The notes under the pieces are model-generated. The model was not told where the DNA came from and did no database searches. It saw nothing but the letters and a program-made list of their open reading frames with translations. A program made the position numbers and the translations under genes. Below, piece by piece: positions 42,471 through 53,015 of a DNA stretch of 64,000 nt. The stretch is taken from assembly GCA_030248295.1 (NCBI GenBank), contig JASANH010000776.1, positions 372,001 through 436,000 on the forward strand. Direction: 5' to 3'. Position 1 is the first letter of the stretch; each line of letters begins with the position of its first letter. The stretch is from Mesodorylaimus sp. YZB2_4. Its lineage: Eukaryota > Nematoda > Enoplea > Dorylaimida > Dorylaimidae.

Positions 42471-42530
42471 AGAAAAAAAAAAAAACCCCCAACCCAAAAC
42501 TAAACCACCCACAAAAAAAACCCCAAACAC

Positions 42531-42659
42531 CCCCAGGGCTACGGCCAGAGCAGGCGACCTGTGTAGAGTATAGAAGACCGTAATATAATTCTCGTCTAGT
42601 CCGGTTGGTCTCGAGATTACTCTTCTCCACACGCGGTCACGTCGGACAGCAACGTGACA
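42531..42659 (+). repeat. Gypsy 5' LTR, 3' part
   Basis: Matches 47678-47806 almost base for base from CAGGGCTACGG to the terminal CGTGACA. The first about 60 bp, expected to start TGTCACGG, is replaced by A- and C-rich runs (42455-42530) that look like damaged or miscalled sequence. Confidence 0.85.
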
Positions 42660-42736
42660 CGGACAGCGTCGTGACGCGGACAGCGTCGGACATTTACGGC
42701 CACGAATCAGACGGTTCGGGATAATGACTGGCCTAT

Positions 42737-43401
42737 ATGCGAAATGTATGTCGCAGGATTGCAAAACACGATTCAGAAGAGGTTCGCAGAGATAACCCGG
42801 ATAGGTTATCAGTGGCGAGGGCGATCGCGGAAAGAGCCGAGTCATGCTCTACTCTGTGTGGCGAGATAGTGGTGAAGCAACGAAATGATAGCCAACTCTC
42901 GCATGTCGGAGAAGCCAGGAATGGTAGTACAAAAAACAAGGCGGGCTGCCGGCGGGGCGGGGTGGGGCCAAAAACCAGGGGAAGGGGGGGACCCCGGAAA
43001 CGACAACCGGGGGGGCCGCCAAGGCCCGGTGGTGGTTACCGGCGGAGAAGCCGAAAAGACAGGCCGAAGAGCACAGAAACAAACGACGCGGCCAGATGGC
43101 CGCAGGGAGTTACAAAGCAGTAGAGGACGACATAGTCCAGGTCGCAGAGACCAGTACGGTCGAGGACGACGTGTTTCGTCTCGGGAAAATAGTAGCAACA
43201 GTTACAGTCGTGGTAACTATCAGAATGATCGCGGACGGTCGGGTTACCGGGGGGGGAGAGAGAAGCCCTCTCTGATGGCGGCCCGCCGTCCGAAAATATT
43301 GGGTGGAGGGGGGAGGGGGGGGGGGGGGGGCGGGGGGAGGGGGGCAAAAAACTGGGTGGCGGAAGGTGTAATACAGTGCTGGGCACGCACAAGGATGCAA
43401 A

Positions 43402-43435
<34 letters not shown>

Positions 43436-43524
43436 ACAAAAACAAAAAAAAACCCACAAGCCGCATAAGAGGATCGGCACCAGTTTCGCAGGAGGCGAAT
43501 GCAGTAAAACGGAAAATTGGTCAG
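42737..43524 (+). pseudogene. Gag-region remnant of the gypsy element
   Basis: Arg/Gly/Ser-rich reading frames (for example GRRAQKQTTR and RGNYQNDRGR near 43060-43250) suggest a nucleocapsid-like basic region, but no capsid or CCHC motif is readable. Patches at 42940-43060 and 43295-43450 are dominated by G or A runs. Treated as degraded or poorly sequenced gag. Confidence 0.4.
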
Positions 43525-45190
43525 TTGAGTTACGTGTTATGCCAGGTTAATGGGCAGGACGTACCCATGATGCTGGATAGTGGCGCTACCGTAACCCTGA
43601 TAAGCAAGGCAGTGGCGGAGAAAATCATACCGCGTAAAGATTGGAGGCCTAGTTCGGCTAGCCCGAAAGGTTTAGGTGGAGACGGCACGCTAGAAATCGA
43701 GGCAGAGGTTGGAGTTGACCTCAAGGTTGGTTCGATAGTCGAACGACACGTAGTGCTGATATCGAGCACGATGGGTGGAATACCCGCCATCTTGGGCACA
43801 GATTTTACAGGCCCATGCCATAGCGAGCGGTACAGGTACTGTGCAGATTTGTCGCACGCTCAGGAAAAGCAGGGGCTCGTGGGAGTAGTGTTGAACTCTG
43901 AGTGCTCTGTGTATGTGTGCGCCGACGTTGTGATTCCGGCGAGGAGCGAAATAATAATTGAGGCTGAGCTGCGAGCGCTGCCCAATGAGGTATCTGTTGA
44001 CCAAGGGTGGTTGGAACCCAGTACGAACGTAGGAGCGGAAAAGAGGCTATTTGTGGCTCGTTCGTTGGTTAAACTGAAGGGAGACGGCCTCGTGCCAGTG
44101 ATGGTAGCTAATACAGCTACGGACGATAAGGTATTGCATAAAAATACACGAATCGGCCAGTTCACGGTCATCGATAAGGGTGACCAAGTGGTGGCAGCTT
44201 GCGGTTCTGCCGAGGGTAAACCGGTGTCCATTAGGGACCCAATCGCGAAGATCGATTGGAGGGAGTCAGAGTTGACTGAGGATCAACGGAAACGCGTTGT
44301 TAGCGTATTACGTCAATACGAAGATGCTTTTGCTAAGCATGAAGGTGATATCGGAAAGACGACGTTGCTACAACACAAAATCGTGTTGACAGGGGCGCCT
44401 CCGCCCAAGATGAGAGCTCGGAGAATACCAGAGGCAGTGAAGCCAGAGGTTGAGCGGCAATTGAAGGTGATGCAAACGCACGGTTGGATCAAACCGTCGT
44501 GCAGCCCAGTATCGGCTCCGCTAGTTATAGTGCCAAAGAAGGATGGAGGCACTAGGATTTGTATTGACTTCCGGGCATTGAATGCTGTAACAAAGAAGGA
44601 CTTGTACCCCATGCCACGCGTAGACGAAGCGTTGGATGCATTGGGAGGTGCGAAGTGGTTCACAAGTTTGGACCTTCAGAGTGGGTACTGGCAGGTACCA
44701 CTGAGCCCAGAGTCACAAGAATTGACGGCATTTTCAGCGCCAGGTGGACAATTCGAGTTCACAGTAATGCCATTTGGGTTAGTGAATGCGGGAGCGACAT
44801 GTGAACGACTACTGGAGATGGTCCTATCGGGACTGCAGTGGGATCACTGTTTGGTGTATATCGATGATATACTGATCTACAGTAAAACGTTTGACGATCA
44901 CTTGCGGCATATCGGCAATGTGTTTGATCGGTTGGTGAAAGCGGGCTTGAAGGTTAAGCCATCAAAATGTCACTTCGCGAGGGCTGAAGTACCTTTCCTG
45001 GGTCATGTGGTCTCGAAGGCTGGGATCCACATGGACGAGAAGAAGGTTGCAGCAGTGCGGAAGTTTCCAGGCCCACAGAACATCAAGGATGTGTGGCGGT
45101 TCCTGGGTATGTGCAACTTCTATCGGGATTTCATCCCTCGATTTGCCATGATAGCGGCTCCGTTGTACAAACTGCTATGCAAAGAGAAGC
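43525..45190 (+). CDS. Gypsy pol, first part: protease and reverse transcriptase
   Basis: Protease active site LDSGATVTLIS at about 43572. RT includes KKDGGTRICIDFRALN, LDLQSGYWQVPL, FSAPGGQFEFTVMPFGL, and the catalytic YIDD at 44857-44868, then LGHVVS and WRFLGMCNFYRDFIP. The frame breaks after LYKLLCKE (about 45185). The start of the polyprotein is not defined because the upstream region is damaged. Confidence 0.88.
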
Positions 45191-45194
45191 GGCG

Positions 45195-45310
45195 GGGACC
45201 ACAGACCAACCACACCACACCACCCAAACCGGGGCGAAGGGCGAAACGATCGCGGCGCCAGGAAAGGGAAAAAAAAAAACACCCCAACCCCCCCCCCCAA
45301 AGATCAGAGC
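45195..45310. other. Scrambled patch inside gypsy pol
   Basis: Between LYKLLCKE and the downstream WDTQCEDAFMALKE the sequence becomes runs of A and C (for example a run of 11 A then a run of 11 C) and the frame shifts. A functional element should have only a few residues here. Best read as local consensus failure or repeat damage, not biology. Confidence 0.65.
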
Positions 45311-45343
45311 TTCGTCTGGGATACCCAGTGCGAGGACGCGTTT

Positions 45344-46840
45344 ATGGCGTTAAAGGAGATGTTGGTGTCCAAACCGATCTTGCGGTTCCCTGATTTCAAA
45401 AGGCAGTTCATACTGCAGACAGATGCGTCGAATGTCGGCATCGGGGCAGTGCTGTATCAACAGCATGGGAACGACAAATGGGTCGTAGCATACGCGTCAA
45501 GGACGCTAACGAAAGCTGAAAAGAATTATTCAGCGCTGGAGAAGGAATGCTTAGCGGTTGTTGAATATGTTAAGCACTTTCGACCATACCTTTATGGGGC
45601 AAAGTTCCTGTTGAGGACAGACCATCAACCGCTGAAATGGCTGATGGCACACAAGGAACCCACAGGTCGGATTGCACGGTGGGTATACCAGTTGTCGGAA
45701 TACACGTTTGATGTAGAGCATGTGCCGGGGAAGACCAATGTTGTGGCAGATGCACTTTCTCGAAGCCCGATGTGCATGGTTTGCCCAGTGGCTGTAGAGA
45801 CAGTCGGACAAAAAGCAGTGGAGTTGTCGGACCAGACACTTAAGGAAGCGCAGAGGGCAGATCAGTTCTGTCGAGCGCTAATTGACTATTTGGAACAAAG
45901 AATGTTGCCCAAAGATCCGCGGGATGCGAGGCGGCTAAAAAAGCTTGCGCAGAGCTTTAGTCTTTCGGAAATGGGCGTATTGCTACATTTTCCATTGGGG
46001 CAAGAACGGAGAAAAGAGGATTGGATACAGATGGTAGTTCCATTATCCTTGCAGCGCTTGGTGTTTGACGCACTGCATGGTGATGCCATGGCAGGTCATT
46101 TGGGTTTCACGAAGACCTTTGTCAAGCTGAGGCAACGGTTCTTTTGGCCAGGCATGTACAAGGACACTTTTCGCTGGTGTCAAAGTTGTTTGCCATGTGC
46201 GAAGAACAAATCGTATGGTCAAACGGGTCGGGCACCCTTGAAACCACTGTGTGTGGAGAATCCGTTCGAGTTGGTGGCGATCGATGCCACGGGTCCATTC
46301 CCTACAGATAGGGATGGCAGTAAATACGTCGTAATCGTGAGCGACTACTTGACGAAGTACATCGAGGCGTTCGCAGTGCCAGACATCAAGGCAGCGACGG
46401 TAGCCCAGATCTTGGTAGACAAGATCATATGTCGGTGGGGAGCACCACGACGATTGCTGTCGGACAGAGGGGCTAATTTTACCTCAGAGTTGGTGCAGGG
46501 CGTGTGCGAGGCATTGCGCATCAAACGATCCCTGACGGTAGCGTACAGACCTCAGACTGATGGTCAGGTGGAGAGAGTGAATCGCGTGTTTCGCGATATG
46601 CTGAGAATGTACGTAGACCAAGATCACCAGGACAATTGGAGTGGTTTTGTTCCGTTTGCCCGATTCGCGTACAATACGTCAGTCCATGAAGCGACGGGTG
46701 AGACTCCGTTCTTTCTGATGCATGGTTTTGATGCACGGTTGGTGATCGATACGGGTATCTCGAGTTCAGCTAACAAATTTGGCAGCGCGATCGAATATCG
46801 CGAGAACGTGGTGCAGCAGCTCGAGCGAGCTCGGAGGTAA
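45344..46840 (+). CDS. Gypsy pol, second part: RNase H and integrase
   Basis: RNase H begins at LQTDASNVGIGAVLYQQ and ends near VVADALSR. Integrase has the zinc-binding HGDAMAGHLGF..CQSCLPC, the DDE core (VAIDATGPF, LSDRGANF and a QTDGQVERVNR Glu) in order. A TAA at 46838-46840 follows LERARR; the inverted copy reads Leu at the same codon, so this stop is private to the left copy. Confidence 0.88.
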   Translation: MALKEMLVSKPILRFPDFKRQFILQTDASNVGIGAVLYQQHGNDKWVVAYASRTLTKAEKNYSALEKECLAVVEYVKHFRPYLYGAKFLLRTDHQPLKWLMAHKEPTGRIARWVYQLSEYTFDVEHVPGKTNVVADALSRSPMCMVCPVAVETVGQKAVELSDQTLKEAQRADQFCRALIDYLEQRMLPKDPRDARRLKKLAQSFSLSEMGVLLHFPLGQERRKEDWIQMVVPLSLQRLVFDALHGDAMAGHLGFTKTFVKLRQRFFWPGMYKDTFRWCQSCLPCAKNKSYGQTGRAPLKPLCVENPFELVAIDATGPFPTDRDGSKYVVIVSDYLTKYIEAFAVPDIKAATVAQILVDKIICRWGAPRRLLSDRGANFTSELVQGVCEALRIKRSLTVAYRPQTDGQVERVNRVFRDMLRMYVDQDHQDNWSGFVPFARFAYNTSVHEATGETPFFLMHGFDARLVIDTGISSSANKFGSAIEYRENVVQQLERARR

Positions 46841-46861
46841 GCTTATGAGAGCATAGAACTA

Positions 46862-47461
46862 GTGCAAGAACAGCGTAAGGAACGTTGGGATAAGAATACG
46901 AAACTGGAGAAGGAGTTTCAGGCTGGTGATATGGTGATGTATAAGCGAATGCATACACCGGCAGGCTTATCATCGAAGCTGTTGGGCTCCTGGACTGAAC
47001 CCTATCGTGTCACGCAAGTGATATCGGCTCACAACTTGATTATCCGTCCGCAAGGAGGATTAGTTGGCGAAGAGAAGCGTGTTCACGTAGAACAGGTGAA
47101 GCGGTATGTGCTAGAGGTGGATAGGCCACGCAAACCAAGACTGCCGAAGGTCGGTGATGCAGTGTGGGCCAAAATGAAGTACCACCCATATTTGCCAGCA
47201 CGTATAGTGGATGAAACAGAATTCCCGGATAAGAGGCCTATAAAACCAAATTGGGTTCGTGTTCACTTCTTCGGCGAGAAGAAGTACGGACTAGTCGAGC
47301 GCGATAACATCTTCGACTACAGGCAGTATAAGGAGGTGTTAGCCTCCAAGGCGGCAGGTTTGCCTCGTGCGATGCGAGACACGGAGAGGTACTTGGAGGA
47401 GGAGAAGGACACGCGCAGTCGTGTGGCTTTGGGGAAGGAGAGAAGGAAGTGGGTGCAATAG
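46862..47461 (+). pseudogene. Gypsy integrase C-terminal segment after the premature stop
   Basis: Same frame as the integrase, open for 199 codons: SSKLLGSWTEPYRV and the chromo/SH3-like basic region (RPRKPRLPKVGDAVWAKMK, a PWWP-like W.K.K.P.LPA stretch). Comparison with the inverted copy shows several single-residue differences (for example LVQ/RVQ, TEP/TGP, VLE/VPE). Confidence 0.8.
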
Positions 47462-47617
47462 GAATCGGAGACGTCGGTCAAACTCAATCAACAGCGTACA
47501 ATACGGTCGTACGATGTCAATGGAGATGGGCGACTTACGACGCCAATGATCATGATTTTTGCGTTTCGATATTTTGTGTTTCGTGTAGGAGTTCGTGTAA
47601 ACTGAGGGGGAGGTGAA

Positions 47618-47806
47618 TGTCACGGTTAAGTTTGTATCTCCCGCGTGGATATCATGTAGTGTAGTGTGCGTTATTCTCGCCAGGGCTACGGCCAGAGCAG
47701 GCGACCTGTGTAGAGTATAGAAGACCGTAATATAATTCTCGTCTAGTCCGGTTGGTCTCGAGATTACTCTTCTCCGCACGCGGTCACGTCGGACAGCAAC
47801 GTGACA
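47618..47806 (+). repeat. Gypsy 3' LTR, 189 bp
   Basis: Begins TGTCACG and ends CGTGACA, a 7-bp terminal inverted repeat of the canonical TG..CA form. Preceded by a purine-rich tract at 47603-47617. The inverted copy is 62113-62311 (199 bp, with an extra segment of about 10 nt). Confidence 0.93.
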
Positions 47807-48291
47807 CTGGTGCATGCATCAGTTTTATTGGCTCTCGTGTAGAATGACACTTTGATCAGCCGTCTAGGTGGCTGGATGGCTTTGAGGTTTCAGAGCTCCC
47901 TACGCCATAGCGCAATATTTGCTACGGAGCAGTCAGTGTCTATTTGTGCTGGGGTCTCTCTAGAACGGCCTTAGTAGCACTGATGTTCTATTGATCTTAG
48001 GCTTCCTGAGTCGAAGGTCAATCACTAATGAGAAGTTTCACAAGGAGCCATTGTAAGATCTTGTGTCTCACAACAAGTCGAACGTCGATATTGTTTTACT
48101 ACGACTACGGCCGCACCGTACGAGGCACTGTAGACGAGACTGACTAGGATACCAACAGAAGGTTAGCGGTGTAATTCACGAAAACAAAAGACAAGGGGAC
48201 CAGTCAGCAGGACTTGTACCCGATATTGACATAGGCCTAATAGGGCAAATGTAACAGGAACGCATACGACATGGTTATCATAGTGCTCGAA
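47807..48291. other. Flank between gypsy 3' LTR and the TIR element
   Basis: No coding frame. A degraded version of the same sequence lies inverted at 61638-62112, showing that this flank belongs to the duplicated arm. Confidence 0.6.
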
Positions 48292-49792
48292 CTATAGTCT
48301 TTTCAATCTATCTGTGGCCGCCGCCAGCGTGGCGCCAGGCCGTCGGCTGCACACTTAAACCGGGAGAATCAAAAGTTGAGAAACGTGGAGGACATGGATC
48401 CCGCGCATCTTTATGCTAGGACCGCGTAAGATTTCAAATGCCGTACCACGTCTGCTGCATGAAGAATCGTCGAATATACATAGTATAGCAGCCTACAATG
48501 TCTGTCAAGCTGACAATGAGTGAGATTCTTCAGATATGAATCAAACATATTCCAAAGAGAATTGACAAGTATAAAACTGAGGGTGCAGAAGCAATGTCAC
48601 GGCAAAGGCCCGCTAGTGCCTGGACTTCTTATCGACCTTCCTTGGAAAGAGCTGGCCCAGCTGAATGCTGACGATAAGTACATGCCACCCAAGACCAGTC
48701 TGTGCAGAGATTGGCGTGCTATGGTTGTTTTGCCGCTGCTCTGAGACTGCACTTTCGGTGATAATTCTGTATACATGAACTCACTGTAGATGCGAGCATT
48801 GGTGAAGACGATGTACAGGCACTAACTGAAACGAAGACTTACGATTAGACACGCTTTCTAATTTTGATTCAGGGATATGAATGCCAAGTAGAAGACCAGC
48901 AACCAGAGTGTGGTGCCATGACAAACGAGGCCGGGCGGGCAACCAAAAACCTGACTTTGTCCTTTGGTCTGCGAGGTGCAAGCCCCTGATATTTGTCAAA
49001 TTGTCAAGTGATACGTCGTGACTATTATGGATATAAATTGGCATAAGCACCAAAGAAGTCTTCTCTGAAACCTAAAGCCCAACAAATTATCCCCTTACGA
49101 ATGCTGAAAACGCCCTGTGACAGTCCAAGAAAAAACCTCCCTTACAACTGGCCTCAAGCCTAGCCCTGCCCAGAGGTGGGCTACTTCGCTCTTTACTTGA
49201 TCGACCACTAGCAGTCGAGCAAACATCAAAAGCAAAGGATTATGGAGCTTTTGATTCAAGTATTAAGGAGCGATTGACTGAAAATTCAGTATTGGCTTAC
49301 ACCAATATCACTGCTTTCTCAACTCAATGGATATGCTTTGACCTAATCAGGAGGACTGGGCACAAAATCTAGAAAATATATATGAACCGTGATGCTATGA
49401 AATATGAACTGTGATATGAGATTTGCCAGGCGAATTTGTGTGATCCTCAAGATCGGAGCTCCGATCTTGAGGATCGCTTATTTCGATCGCTTATTTTAAA
49501 ACAGCAATATTGGACGTTGGACAGTTGGGACGGATAGAAGGAGTAGTTCTTGTAATCAGGGCAGTGTGCCTGGTTATGTACATAAAATCACATAAAAGTA
49601 AAAAATATGAAATATGCGAGTTGGCCAAGGTCATTAGCGGTCTCATACTTTAAATTACTCCTTGAAATACTGACTTGGCGAATCACAGAACTAGTTCCAC
49701 TCCAGTAGCTGCCAGGTGGCTGGAAAATTACATGCAGCCGACGGCCTGGCGCCACGCTGGCGGCGGCCACAGATAGATTGAAAAGACTATAG
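48292..49792. mobile_element. 1.5-kb element with perfect 60-bp terminal inverted repeats
   Basis: 48292-48351 (CTATAGTC..GTCGGCTGCA) and 49733-49792 are exact reverse complements over all 60 bases. The interior has a short frame (48520-48744, containing LLIDLPWKELAQLNADDKY) with no recognised transposase motif, so it would be non-autonomous. No clear target duplication flanks it (both sides have only a shared A). The same structure is repeated in the right arm (60145-61637). Confidence 0.75.
49442..49475. repeat. 34-bp perfect palindrome, present in left arm only
   Basis: GATCCTCAAGATCGGAG followed directly by its reverse complement, no spacer. At the corresponding place in the right arm (about 60470-60487) only one half is present. 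It is thus a difference between the two arms. Confidence 0.85.
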
Positions 49793-50850
49793 ATCTAAAA
49801 GTTCCCCCTAACAGTATAGCGAGCCCCGCGATTCTGCCCTAGCTTTGCCACTGTTGATCCACCTTTGACTCACAATCAGCGAGATACCATCACGGAGTGA
49901 GAGCAGTAAATTTCAAGGTGGTTCATTCTGGCGAGGCGAGTACCGAGTGACAGTTGGCTAAGGCCTCAGGCAGATTGCACTATATCTATCCGTAAGTAAA
50001 AGGCTATTAGTCGGCCTTTTACGCCACCTCCCTTTTAGCAGGCAGAGTCCGCTACCCGTCGAATGTCCTTCGCTTGTGACGCAGAAGTTGAAAGTTGATT
50101 CCTCTCGAGAACTTATTGTTCCGTTCGTCAATAATTGTTGTCTCCATGGAGTGTGTGACCAGGTGGACCGTCTCTGGCCAGTCAGCTAGTTATGGTAGCA
50201 TAGGCAACGGGCCCATCGTGCTTTTAGAAATTGAACATCGATGCACTGGTGCGTGGACTAGGGTCGCATGTTCAAGATAAAACCTATCAAGAATTTATCT
50301 TTCTACTAGCTCGCGGACCAAGTGAGCCTGAAGATAAATTATTCTACCTGTCGGCGAGCTCAGGCGCAAGGCAAAAAACTCATTCGAGAAGTCATACTGG
50401 TACATTTGCTCGCTCGTGATGGCCTTTCCGAGTCTGCTAGGGTTGGTATGATTAAAATGATCCTCACTCGGGTGGTCAGTTCCATTGCTAGCGCGTCTGG
50501 TCTTTAATTAAATAGTAATATCCTTTTGAATCGGATGTGAGCAAGACAAGGTGCTCCCCTCGAGAAGCCGTCCCGCAGGTTGACTATCTTCCTGCGCAAC
50601 GAGGGTCTCATGGCATGAGATTTGTGTTACTCTCAGATGAGGCGCCTTGATAGCAAGGACGAAGAGGCGTAGCTGTACGCTTTCTTGGTGAGAGCTGAGG
50701 GGCTGGATTAGGTAGGCTTAATTGTGTCTTGGCACTACCTAGTTACAAAGCGGTAGGGTAAAGTCGGGCAGTCGGCAGTCCTACCTTCTTTCTGAAGAAG
50801 GTTCGCTGGCACGCCACTGCACTGGTCGGAATGGAGCATCATGATTATAA
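49793..50850. other. Possible upstream exons of the glutamate receptor, unresolved
   Basis: The stretch 50230-50510 contains two overlapping frames that look coding in composition (LNIDALVRGLGSHVQDKTYQ, then in another frame RRAQAQGKKLIREVILVHLL to a TAA at 50508), conserved in the right arm. They could be amino-terminal-domain exons of the receptor downstream, but no family motif or clear junction can be shown. Confidence 0.35.
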
Positions 50851-53015
50851 GGATTTGGAACGTACCACCCTAAGAGTGCTCTATGTCGAAGTAAGCTCTT
50901 CACTGGTCTTATCTCCAACAAAATTGGGATCTTGCTCTTTTAGGAACCGCCATTCGTCAATAACGCTGATTTGCAGAGCGATTTTAATGAAGGCCACTTT
51001 CATGGGCCTGGGATTGTCATGGATATCTTAAAAATTGTTGGAGATCGATTTCACTTAAAGTAAGCAGATCTGTGAAGGATGATGTCTGGTGCTAACGCCC
51101 ATGTACTTGTATGTCTCAGATACACGTTTAATAAAAGTCGTCCTGGCGCCTCGTATGGCAGACGTCAACCTGATGGAAGCTGGGATGGGATGATCGGACA
51201 GCTATATCGCAACGTAAAATCAAATAGCCTAAATTTCAAAGACCTTTTAGCCTCCTCGCTTGACATTTTTAGGAGGTGGACCTGATAGCTGGTTCTATGA
51301 TAGTCGATGAAGACCGGAAGGAAGTAATCGATTTCACCACTGCTTTCATGACAACGGCCAGTGGCATGCTGATCCGATCGCCTGATCAGTTTATCGATAA
51401 TCGGTTCCTGATAGTCACTGCCCCTTTGGAATGGCAGGTGTGGGCGTTGATCGCTCTCTCCATTGTCATCTCGGGTTTCATCTTCAAGGGTGTGTGCGTT
51501 GGTTTACGGAAACTAAACATGGAAATAAATTTCTCCCTTCTGGATTGCATCTGGATTTTTTACGCCATCTTCGTACAGCAAGGTAGGCCGAGATAATTTA
51601 CCCTTCCGCTGAGGGCTAATAAACGCCTTTTAGATCTGTCACGGTTGCCATCGTGCGCTGCCACGCGTACAATGCTTTCGTTCTGGTGGCTGGCATCACT
51701 GAGCATATGTGGCTTCTTCACTGGAAACATGGTCGCTTTGTTCGCTGTCACCAAATCTACATTGCCGTTCAATACGCGAGATGACATGGTAGTCAAAGTG
51801 AAAGACTCGAATTACAAGATCGTTATGCAGAATACATCAGATGTGCGAATGAATTTCATACGGGTACGCGTACATACTGTTTGGACTGTACAGCTTACGA
51901 TACGGACATGGGGCCAAGAGTTCCATTTTAGGACTCCAGATTGGAAGTTTTCCAAACTTTATGGTCTGAAATGAATCGAGCAAAATGGATTAACGTAACT
52001 ACATTGGAAGAAGGCATTGCAGCCGTCATAAGCCAACCGAAGCTTGTGTTTATCGCCGCCAAGGAATCGCTGGAAGCATTAGCGTCAAAAATCTGCAGTG
52101 TGACCACATTGGATGGTGACTTGATTCCAGTGTGGTACGCCATCGGCATGCGAAAGAACTCGCCATATATACCCATGTTCAACGAAGTGTAAGTCCAGTG
52201 ATCGTTCCGGGATATTCTGCATGCTCCCAGCTCGTAGGCCCTTCGGAACATGGCGTTTGCAAAAGAAATTTGGGGACTTCGTTTGGCATCAGCCAGCTCT
52301 AGCTTTGACTTGACACTTCAAAAGTCTCTCCCATCTCCGAGCTGCTTGATCTCCATTACACTCAAACCTTGTTCACTTTAGCATAAATAAGCTGGCCGAA
52401 AACGGGTTCGTGGAAAAGTGGCTTAACGATGCACGCATGATGCAAGCCTACTATCGAGGTACAAGGTGCAATACTTCGTTGGGAGCTGGTATTGGCACTG
52501 GAGGCAACATTGATATCGCTGGTGACGCCATTCCAATCGAGAAAGCCCAAGGTGTATTCTGGCTTTTGGTAGCTGGCGTTGTCATGGGTACATCATGTCT
52601 TATTCTGGAACGCCTGTGGCGCCTAGTTAGACCCTCCAACCATCATCCGACTCAGCCAACTCATAAAAACTCCAAATCACTACCAAATATTCAAGTGATC
52701 TCAGTGGCACCAGTCAAAAATTCTCAGCCACCATATCCGGTTGAGCCTGAGATGGAATCGATTGACAGCTATAAACCTAAGCCTAAGACCGACGCTTTTG
52801 TAACCGGAGCCGTGACCCATTACCAAAAGCCAAATGAATCAGCCCAAAGTAAGCCAGGCCCCCAGAATTCTACCATGTACCGCAGCTTTGAGGCGAATGT
52901 GTACGGCAACAATTACGCTAGCGTTTTGAACAACGAGGCCGCAGTGCCAAATGCCATCAGTGATGATCAGGATGGATTGAAACATAGGTCAGGCCGTATT
53001 CAGATAATAAGGTGA
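50851..53015 (+). CDS. Ionotropic glutamate receptor, left-arm copy
   Basis: Exons about 50851-50890, 50944-51059, 51120-51213, 51273-51582, 51634-51863, 51932-52188 and 52382-53015 join in phase. Blocks: LRVLYVEEPPFV and GPGIVMDILKIV (S1), DGSWDGMIGQLY, RKEVIDF with the agonist-binding Arg, M1 (WALIALSIVISGF), pore loop DCIWIFYAIFVQQ, M3 WWLASLSICGFFTGNMVALF, S2 through VWYAIGMRKNSPY, then INKLAENGFVEKW, M4 (FWLLVAGVVMGTSCLILE) and a cytoplasmic tail of about 130 residues with many Pro, Gln and Ser. The usual SYTANLAAF of M3 is only partly kept. The amino-terminal domain is not identified. Likely a ligand-gated cation channel of the GLR/IR kind. The frame is intact in this copy. Confidence 0.87.

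Larger units (their letters stand above)
42471..47806 (+). mobile_element. Ty3/gypsy LTR retrotransposon, damaged copy
   Basis: Flanked by matching LTRs (intact 3' LTR 47618-47806; 5' LTR readable from 42531). Order protease, RT, RNase H, integrase is that of Ty3/gypsy. A polypurine tract (GAGGGGGAGG) abuts the 3' LTR. Little of a gag is left: between LTR and protease only about 870 bp with Arg/Gly/Ser-rich frames and G-rich and A-rich patches, and no zinc knuckle. Pol is interrupted near 45190-45310 and by a TAA at 46838. No env is seen. The 3' half, with the same downstream flank (CAGTTTTATTGGCTC), is repeated inverted at 62113-64000, so it is the same insertion duplicated, not two insertions. 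Confidence 0.9.

Noticed and set aside
43036-43480. Phenylalanine- or lysine-rich frames around the G- and A-runs
   Set aside because: Composition artefacts of homopolymer patches in the gypsy gag region.
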